Shown here piece by piece: positions 1 through 5,700 of a stretch of DNA of 6,122 nt. The DNA is from Chloroflexota bacterium. Its GTDB lineage: Bacteria; Chloroflexota; Limnocylindria; P2-11E. Each line of letters starts with the position of its first letter. Position 1 is the stretch's first letter. The translations under genes and the position numbers were made by a program. The notes beneath the pieces are model-generated. The model saw only the letters and a list, made by a program, of their open reading frames with translations, did not search any database and was not told the DNA's origin. The stretch is from contig VBGU01000187.1 in NCBI GenBank assembly GCA_005881085.1, forward strand, positions 1 to 6,122, written 5' to 3'.

Positions 1-1
1 G

Positions 2-568
2 CCAGCGGATCTCCCCGGCCTTCAGCGGATCGTGCGCGAGGGCAGGCGGCTATCCGCGATCGTCCTGGAGCTCCTCGATGCTTCACGGCTCGAGGAGGGC
101 AAGCTCGTTGGCGAGCGTGAGCCGGTCGACCTCGTCGAGCTCGCGCGCGACGTCGCGCGGCGCGACGGCTATGAGGGGCGCCAGATCACCGTCGTGGCCG
201 AGGCCCCGGTGGTCGGCAGCTACGACCCGCGCCGGATCGGTCAAGTCCTCGAGAATCTCGTCGAGAACGCCGTCAAGTACAGCCCCGAAGGCAGCGAGGT
301 CCGCATCGTCATCGCGCATCGCAACGGGGAGGCGTTCATCGACGTCACCGACCGGGGCATCGGGATACCGGCCGGCGATCTACCGCAGATCTTCGAGCGG
401 TTTCATCGTGCTGCGAACGTCGACGACCGCCGGTTCGCGGGGATGGGGCTCGGCCTCTTTATCTGCAAGGGCATCGTGGAGCAACATGGCGGTCGAGTGT
501 CGGTAGAGAGTCGGGAGGGCGCAGGCAGCACGTTCAAGGTGGTCCTTCCCATGGAGACCAGACGCTGA
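2..568 (+). CDS. Sensor histidine kinase, C-terminal part (5' end outside window)
   Basis: This is the C-terminal 188 residues of a two-component sensor kinase, which autophosphorylates on a histidine and passes the phosphate to a response regulator. The visible part begins in the second helix of the dimerisation domain, ending in LLDASRLEEGKL (about nt 41-106). The histidine itself and any sensor or membrane region lie upstream of the window. The ATP-binding domain is complete: N-box ENLVENAVKYS (nt 251-283), G1 box DRGIGIP (350-370), F-box FERFHRA (392-412), G2 box GMGLGL (440-457) and a final GSTFKVVLP strand. The frame is open from the first base. The gene ends at a TGA that overlaps or abuts the receiver gene, so the two are probably co-transcribed and form a cognate pair. 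The class is certain; the signal sensed cannot be told. Confidence 0.94.
   Translation, partial: PADLPGLQRIVREGRRLSAIVLELLDASRLEEGKLVGEREPVDLVELARDVARRDGYEGRQITVVAEAPVVGSYDPRRIGQVLENLVENAVKYSPEGSEVRIVIAHRNGEAFIDVTDRGIGIPAGDLPQIFERFHRAANVDDRRFAGMGLGLFICKGIVEQHGGRVSVESREGAGSTFKVVLPMETRR
553..556 (+). promoter_or_regulatory. Probable ribosome binding site for the receiver gene
   Basis: GGAG lies inside the last codons of the kinase gene, eight bases before the CTG at 565. It is 23 bases before the GTG at 580, which is too far for normal initiation there. Its position therefore favours the CTG start, though translational coupling from the kinase could also drive initiation. Confidence 0.5.
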
Positions 569-918
569 GCCGGATCCTCGTGGTCGACGACGATCCGTCG
601 ATTGTCGCGGTCGTGTCCGACATCCTGATCGCAGAGGGGCACGAGGTCGTCTCCGCGGAGAACGGCGCCGAGGCACTCATGAAGGCGAATGGTGAGGCGC
701 TCGTGCTGCTCGACATGCGAATGCCCGTGCTCGACGGCTGGGGATTCGCACGTGAGTTCCGCGCTTCCGGAAAGCGCTCTCCGATCGTCGTGATGACCGC
801 GGCGGAGAACGCACGTCGTTGGGCCGAAGAGATCGGGGCAGAAGGTTACCTGGCCAAGCCGTTCGAAATCGACGCGCTCATCGCCGCCGTGGAGCGGTAC
901 GCCACAGGAACGCACTGA
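565..918 (+). CDS. Stand-alone response regulator receiver protein (CheY-like)
   Basis: This is a single receiver domain that accepts phosphate from a histidine kinase, very likely the one just upstream. Counting from the CTG at 565 it has 117 residues. It shows the acidic pocket D8/D9 in ILVVDDD, the phospho-acceptor D50 in LLDMRMP, the switch threonine T78 in VVMTA and the conserved lysine K98 in YLAKPFE. The protein ends after the last helix (ERYATGTH), so there is no DNA-binding or enzymatic output domain. The first conventional start in frame is GTG 580, but that would remove half of the first beta strand (RIL). Starting at CTG 565 gives the usual N-terminus (L/M)SRILVVDDD, overlaps the kinase stop by four bases (CTGA) and has GGAG at good spacing. 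The frame is open further upstream without an ATG. The family is certain; the start is probable. It may act by protein interaction or pass phosphate to another partner. Confidence 0.88.
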   Translation: MSRILVVDDDPSIVAVVSDILIAEGHEVVSAENGAEALMKANGEALVLLDMRMPVLDGWGFAREFRASGKRSPIVVMTAAENARRWAEEIGAEGYLAKPFEIDALIAAVERYATGTH

Positions 919-1426
919 CCAGGGCGCCGGCCGCGAGCGCGCCGAGCGCCGCCGCACGGATCACCTCGAGCTGACCCTGGAACGCGAACCACGGTGGCGT
1001 GAGCACGATGACGTGCGCTGTCCAGTAGAGGACCGCCACGGCGTTCGCCACGATCCAGGCGAGTCGCGAGCGGGCCCGCAGGTGCGGACTGAGCACGGCG
1101 ATGCCGGCGGCCGCCTCGAGAAAGTGCCCGACGCCGGAGGCGAACTGCGTCTCGGTGGCGTCCGGGATCGACGCATGGAAACGGACGAGGATTTCGGTGG
1201 CGAGGATGAGGCTGCCCACGCCGAAGTACACGAGCAGCATGGCGAGCGGCGGCGCGACGACGCGCATCACCGGCGCGCTCCGCGGGACCATCGACACCGC
1301 GACCGCCCCGATGATGAGGCCCGTCGTCATCACCGTGCTGGAGCTGATGAAGAGGTACGGGTTGCCGAGGACGTACGCGAGCAATCCTGCAAGATCGTTC
1401 GCGGTCGGGACGAGCGACGCGTGCAT
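878..1426 (-). CDS. Five-helix integral membrane protein of unknown function
   Basis: This 182-residue hydrophobic protein has about five predicted membrane helices at residues 26-47, 55-79, 96-113, 122-142 and 155-176. It has a short polar N-terminus and an Arg-rich C-terminal tail (RTAPRRR), which suggests a cytoplasmic C-terminus. I do not recognise the family. The small size and helix layout resemble DoxX-like or other small four- or five-helix membrane proteins, but no diagnostic motif is visible. Polar or aromatic residues inside or next to helices include E79, H101, E104, W135 and H138. An in-frame TAG lies immediately before the ATG at 1426, so the start cannot be further upstream. 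The ribosome-binding site is weak (GAAG-like). It lies 51 bases downstream of the oxidase gene on the same strand, so co-transcription is plausible. Its last 41 bases overlap the receiver gene on the opposite strand. The hydrophobic pattern makes this strand, rather than the long + strand frames here, the coding one. Confidence 0.8.
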   Translation of the reverse strand: MHASLVPTANDLAGLLAYVLGNPYLFISSSTVMTTGLIIGAVAVSMVPRSAPVMRVVAPPLAMLLVYFGVGSLILATEILVRFHASIPDATETQFASGVGHFLEAAAGIAVLSPHLRARSRLAWIVANAVAVLYWTAHVIVLTPPWFAFQGQLEVIRAAALGALAAGALVSAFLWRTAPRRR

Positions 1427-1477
1427 CTATGAACTTCAACGTGCGAGATCGCATCAAAGGCTCGGTTGCTTGTCCGC
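1427..1477 (-). other. Short intergenic gap between oxidase and membrane protein genes
   Basis: These 51 bases separate two co-directional genes. I see no hairpin with a T-run and no clear promoter boxes, so read-through from the oxidase into the membrane protein gene is the simplest reading. Confidence 0.4.
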
Positions 1478-2596
1478 TCAGCGACGCTCCGGCGCGAACA
1501 GATCGGTCTCATTCCTTTTGTTGCCGCGCAGAACGTCGGCGACGAGCTCGCCCGTCGCGGTCGCGAACGCCATCCCGTGGCCGGTGAATCCCGCGTTCAC
1601 GAACACACCACTGTCGAGTCGTCCGACATATGGAAGCGCGTCGTGCGAAAAGCCCATCGTTCCCGCCCAGCGATGTGTCACCTTCGCGTCGACGCAATGT
1701 TCGCGAAGGAACCGCTCCAGCTGTTGCTGGATGCGCGGCGTCGTCCGCTCGTCTTCGCCGACCTCTTCGTCCGCTGCGGTGTCGCGCCATCCGCCCACGA
1801 GAAGGCTGCCGTCGGCACGCTGGCGCCAGTAGCGGTAGCCACGGTTGGCGTAGGCCGGCCGCTCGAAAACGCGGCGCGCGACGGGCGCGGTGGCGAGCAT
1901 CTGGCCGCGCACCGGCCGCACCCGCAACGGCACGAGATGCGGCGAGTACGCGTTCACGCAGACGACGACGGCCCCTGCCTGTACCCGAGCGCGGTCCGTG
2001 CGGACTTCGTTCTTTGTGACAGCGATCGCGCGCGTCCCGTCGTGAATGCGTGTGCCGGCCGCGGCCGCCGCGCCGGCGAGCCCGCGCACGAACCGCACGG
2101 GGTGGAGTTCGCCGTCCTCCTCGTAGATGGCCCCGCGGTCCTCCGGCGCCAGACGGACGCGCACGCCCTCCTTCTTCAGCCGCTCGGCGCTCTCGCGGAC
2201 CTCCACCCATTCCTCGTCATCGCCGGCGATCTGCGCCGAGCCGTTCCAGGCGAGGTCGCACGCTATCCGTTCCCGCTCAACGATTGCGCGGAGGAGCTCT
2301 TGATTGCGTCTGGTGAACCGCCAGATGCGCAGCGCACGGTCCTCGCCGTAACGGCGAGCCGCCGCGACGAAGTTTTCGGCGACGCCCGCCAGCAGAAAGC
2401 CCGCGTTCCGCCCGCTCGCCGCTTCGGCGACCGTGCGAGCCTCGAGCACGATGACCTTTGCTCCACTCCGCGACACGTGGTACGCGGTCGCGACACCGGC
2501 GATGCCGGCCCCGACGATCGCCACATCGGCCGTCGTGTCCCCGTCGAGCGGTGAGTGAACATCAGGGGCGATTTCATCGAGCCAGATGCTGGTCAT
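1478..2596 (-). CDS. FAD-dependent oxidoreductase, DAO family (amine/amino-acid oxidase type)
   Basis: This 372-residue flavoenzyme of the DAO superfamily oxidises a C-N bond of an amine or amino acid, normally passing electrons to oxygen. The N-terminal Rossmann fold has VGAGIAG (residues 28-34), followed by LEAR with E52 expected to bind the FAD ribose. ASGRNAG (60-66) matches the flavin-contact motif of gamma-glutamylputrescine oxidase-like proteins. The middle substrate domain includes YRYWRQRADGSLLVGG (254-269). The C-terminal FAD part has HRWAGTMGFSHDALPYVG (308-325) and FTGHGMAFATATGELVADVL (337-356). Where monomeric sarcosine oxidase carries its flavin-linking cysteine, this protein seems to have W310, so FAD is probably non-covalent (inference). 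The N-terminus (SIWLDEIAP...LDGD) is typical of the family and supports the ATG at 2596. Length is normal. There is no signal peptide, so it is cytoplasmic. Substrate is unknown; PuuB/OrdL-like polyamine derivatives are one possibility. It may share a transcript with the downstream membrane protein. Confidence 0.93.
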   Translation of the reverse strand: MTSIWLDEIAPDVHSPLDGDTTADVAIVGAGIAGVATAYHVSRSGAKVIVLEARTVAEAASGRNAGFLLAGVAENFVAAARRYGEDRALRIWRFTRRNQELLRAIVERERIACDLAWNGSAQIAGDDEEWVEVRESAERLKKEGVRVRLAPEDRGAIYEEDGELHPVRFVRGLAGAAAAAGTRIHDGTRAIAVTKNEVRTDRARVQAGAVVVCVNAYSPHLVPLRVRPVRGQMLATAPVARRVFERPAYANRGYRYWRQRADGSLLVGGWRDTAADEEVGEDERTTPRIQQQLERFLREHCVDAKVTHRWAGTMGFSHDALPYVGRLDSGVFVNAGFTGHGMAFATATGELVADVLRGNKRNETDLFAPERR

Positions 2597-2654
2597 TCCG
2601 GTACTCTGCCTGAGGCCGAGGCGCGTGGGCCGAATCGCATGAGTGAGGGTGGGG
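2597..2654. promoter_or_regulatory. Divergent intergenic region, oxidase and nuclease genes
   Basis: These 58 bases separate the divergent start codons of the oxidase (- strand) and the secreted nuclease (+ strand). Both genes must be driven from here or from promoters overlapping the opposite gene's 5' end, unless they are transcribed from further away. I see no convincing -35/-10 pair on either strand and no clear operator palindrome. A TACTCT at 2602-2607 is a weak -10 candidate for the + strand without a matching -35. Confidence 0.35.
2645..2648 (+). promoter_or_regulatory. Ribosome binding site of the secreted nuclease gene
   Basis: GAGG sits six bases before the ATG at 2655 in a purine-rich stretch. 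It supports that ATG over the in-frame GTG codons at 2643 and 2649. An in-frame TGA at 2640-2642 bars any earlier start. Confidence 0.65.
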
Positions 2655-2738
2655 ATGTTCCGTAGCCGTTTTCTGACTTTCGTTGTCTTTGTCTCGATGC
2701 TCGTGGCGCTGGTGCCGCTCAGCCAGCGCGCCGCGGCG
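2655..2738 (+). other. Sec-type signal peptide of the nuclease
   Basis: Residues 1-28 have a basic start (MFRSR), a hydrophobic core (FLTFVVFVSMLVALVPL) and an AAA cleavage site, with cutting likely after A28. There is no twin-arginine motif and no lipobox cysteine, so export by Sec with release from the membrane is the simple reading. Confidence 0.85.
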
Positions 2739-5700
2739 GTGTCGACGACGGTCGTGATCAGCCAGGTCTACGGCGGCGGCGGAAACTCCGGTGCGACGTT
2801 TAAGAACGACTTCATCGAGCTCTTCAACCGTGGCGGCGCGGTGGTGGATGTCACCGGCTGGTCTGTGCAGTACGCCTCAGCGGCTGGTACGAGCTGGGCA
2901 GCGACACCTCTCAGTGGGACGATCCAGCCGGGCCAGTACTACCTCGTTCAAGAGGCTGCCGGCGCCGGAGGAACCACGAACCTCCCGACCCCGGACGCGA
3001 CCGGCACGATCGCCATGAGCGCGACGAGCGCAAAGGTCGCGCTGGTTAACACCACGGCGGCGCTGACGGGAAGCGGCTGCCCCTTTTCCGCGACGGTCGT
3101 CGACTTCGTCGGCTACGGCACCGCCAACTGCGCGGAGACGAGTGCGACGCTGACTCTGTCCAACACGACAGCCGCTTCGCGCAAAGCAGGAGTGCCCGAT
3201 ACGGACAGCAACAGCGCTGACTTCGCGGTTGGCGCACCAAACCCTCACAACACGGCCTATGTCGACGCCGTGCCAGCAGTCGCATCGACGACACCGGGCG
3301 ACGGCGCGACCGGGGTCGCGACGAACAGCAATCTCAGCGTGACCTTCAGCGAACCTGTCGCAGCGAGCCCCGGCGCGTTCACCGTGAGCTGCGATTCGAG
3401 CGGGAGCCACGCGGTGACCACTACCGGTGGGCCGCTCACATTCACGGTCGACCCGACGGTCAACTTTGCCGTCGGGGAGCTCTGCACAGCCACCGTTGTG
3501 GCTGCCGAGATCCAAGACCAGGACGGCTTTCTTGACCACCCATCCGGCGACCGCGTATTTAGCTTCAGGACCGCGGACGTCGCCCCGACCATTTCGGTGA
3601 CGAGCCCTGCCGCCGGCGCGACCTCAGTCGCGCTGAACGCGAACATCACCCTGACCTTCAGCGAGCCGGTCGACGTGACGGGGACGTGGTTCACGATCGG
3701 ATGCGCCACGAGTGATGGACACGAAGCGTCGGCGACCACCGGACCGACGACATTTCAACTCGATCCTGTCGTCGACTTCGCGGCGAACGAGACGTGCACC
3801 GTCACGGTGCTCGCGTCGCAGGTGACCGACCAGGACACGATCGATCCGCCGGACACGATGACCGCGGACTACGTCTTTAGATTCACGACGATCGCGGCGC
3901 CGACGTTCATTCACGACATACAGGGTGCGTCGCACCTCTCGCCGATGACGGGCCTGACTCCGCTGAACGTTCCGGGTGTCGTCACGGCGAAGAGGACGAA
4001 CGGTTTCTACATGCAAGACACGGCGCCGGACAGCAATGAAGCGACGTCCGAGGGAATCTTCGTCTTCACCAGCTCGGTCCCTACGGTCAACGTCGGTGAT
4101 GCGGTGAGCGTCAAGGCAACGGTGCAGGAGTTCCGTCCCGGCGGCGACTCGACCGGCAACCTCAAGACGACCGAGCTCGTCTCACCGACCGTGACCGTCC
4201 TTTCCAGCGGGAATCCGCTGCCGACTCCCGTGGTGATCGGCACGGGCGGACGAATCCCGCCGAATCAGCTGATCGAGGACGACGCCAACGGAAGCGTCGA
4301 GACAAGCGGGGTGTTCGACCCCGCAAACGACGGGATCGATTTCTACGAGTCCCTTGAGGGCATGCGAGTCCAAGTGAACAACGCCGTCGCTGTCGGCCCG
4401 ACGAACGCCTTCGGCGAGACGCCGATCATCGGTGACGACGGGGCGAACGCTTTGGTGCGGACCGCACGCGGCGGAATTCTGCTTCGGCCGGAGGACGGGA
4501 ATCCGGAGCGGCTCGTCGCGGACGACGCGATCGTCTCGATGCCAAAGGTCAACGTTGGGGACCACTATTCCGGTCCGATCGTCGGAGTGCTGGACTACAA
4601 CTTCGGCAACTTCTTCCTGGAAGTGACGCAGTCCGTGGGCCGTATCGACAATGGCTTGCAGCGCGAGACCGCGACCGCGCCTTCGACCTACGAACTCGCT
4701 GTCGCGACCTTCAACTTCGAAAACCTCGATCCGACTGATCCGCAGTCGAAGTTCGACCAGCTCGCGACCTACATCGTGCAGAGCCTGCGGAGCCCGGATC
4801 TGATCGGCGGCGAAGAGGTTCAGGACGACAACGGCGCCACGGACAACGGCATCGTCGACGCGAGCGCGACTCTGAGCCAGCTCGTCGCCGCGATCCAGGC
4901 CGCGGGTGGCCCGAGGTACGAGTGGCGCGAGATCGATCCGGCAAACGACCAGGACGGCGGCGAGCCCGGCGGGAACATCCGCCAGGTCTTCCTCTTCCGT
5001 ACCGATCGCGGCCTCTCGTTCGTCGATCGTCCGGGGGCAACAGCGACGACGCCCACGGGGGTGACAGGCTCAGGCGCGTCCACGCAGCTCACGCTCAGCC
5101 CGGGGCGGATCGACCCCACGAACCCCAACGGGGCGTGGACCAGCAGCCGCAAGCCGCTCGTGGGCGAGTTCGTCTATCGCGGCGAGAAGGTGTTCGCGAT
5201 CGTCAACCACTTCAACTCCAAGGGCGGCGACGATCCGTTGATGGGTCGCTTCCAGCCTCCCGTCCAGAGCACGGCAACGCAGCGGCACAAGCAGGCGACC
5301 ATCGTCGCCGACTTCGTTTCACAGATCACCGCGGCCGACTCGAACGCGAACGTCATCGTCATCGGCGATCTGAACGACTTCGAGTTTTCGGAGACGGTAA
5401 CGATCCTCAAGAACGCCGGCCTGCACGACTTCATCGAAACGTTGCCGTTGAACCAGCGGTACAGCTACGAGTTCGAAGGCAACGCGCAGGTGCTCGACCA
5501 CATCATGGGTAGCGACGCTGTGTTCGCGAGGCTCGTCGAATTCGACGCGGTTCACGTGAACGCGGAGTTCGCCGACCAGGCATCCGACCACGATCCCTCG
5601 GTCATTCGAGTTCTGTTCAACCGGGAGCCGACGGTCTCGGCGGGCGGTCCGTACACGGTCCACGAGGGGAGCACGACGACGGTCACCGCAACGGGGACGG

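Noticed and set aside
919..960. GC-rich complementary stretches after the receiver stop, possible terminator
   Set aside because: These are short GC repeats inside the membrane protein coding region with no T-run, so they do not support a terminator.
1101..1832. A 243-codon + strand open frame crossing from the membrane protein into the oxidase gene
   Set aside because: It spans two well-supported - strand genes and the gap between them, and its low-complexity product has no domain signature.
1466..2554. A 362-codon + strand open frame opposite the oxidase
   Set aside because: Its product has no recognisable motif and is an Arg/Ala/His/Asp-rich GC-bias shadow. The opposite strand has a complete DAO-family protein with all its motifs.
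2639..2665. An eight-codon open frame (MSEGGDVP) overlapping the nuclease start, possible leader peptide
   Set aside because: It has no ribosome-binding site of its own and no codon bias suggesting attenuation. Such short frames arise easily by chance.
2877..4565. Several - strand open frames of 80-220 codons opposite the nuclease gene
   Set aside because: They are mutually overlapping, Arg/Ser-rich products. The + strand frame is continuous and carries a full set of nuclease-family motifs.
4922..5512. A 196-codon + strand open frame inside the catalytic domain region
   Set aside because: It is an out-of-frame reading of the nuclease gene giving an Arg-rich product. The catalytic motifs are in the other frame.
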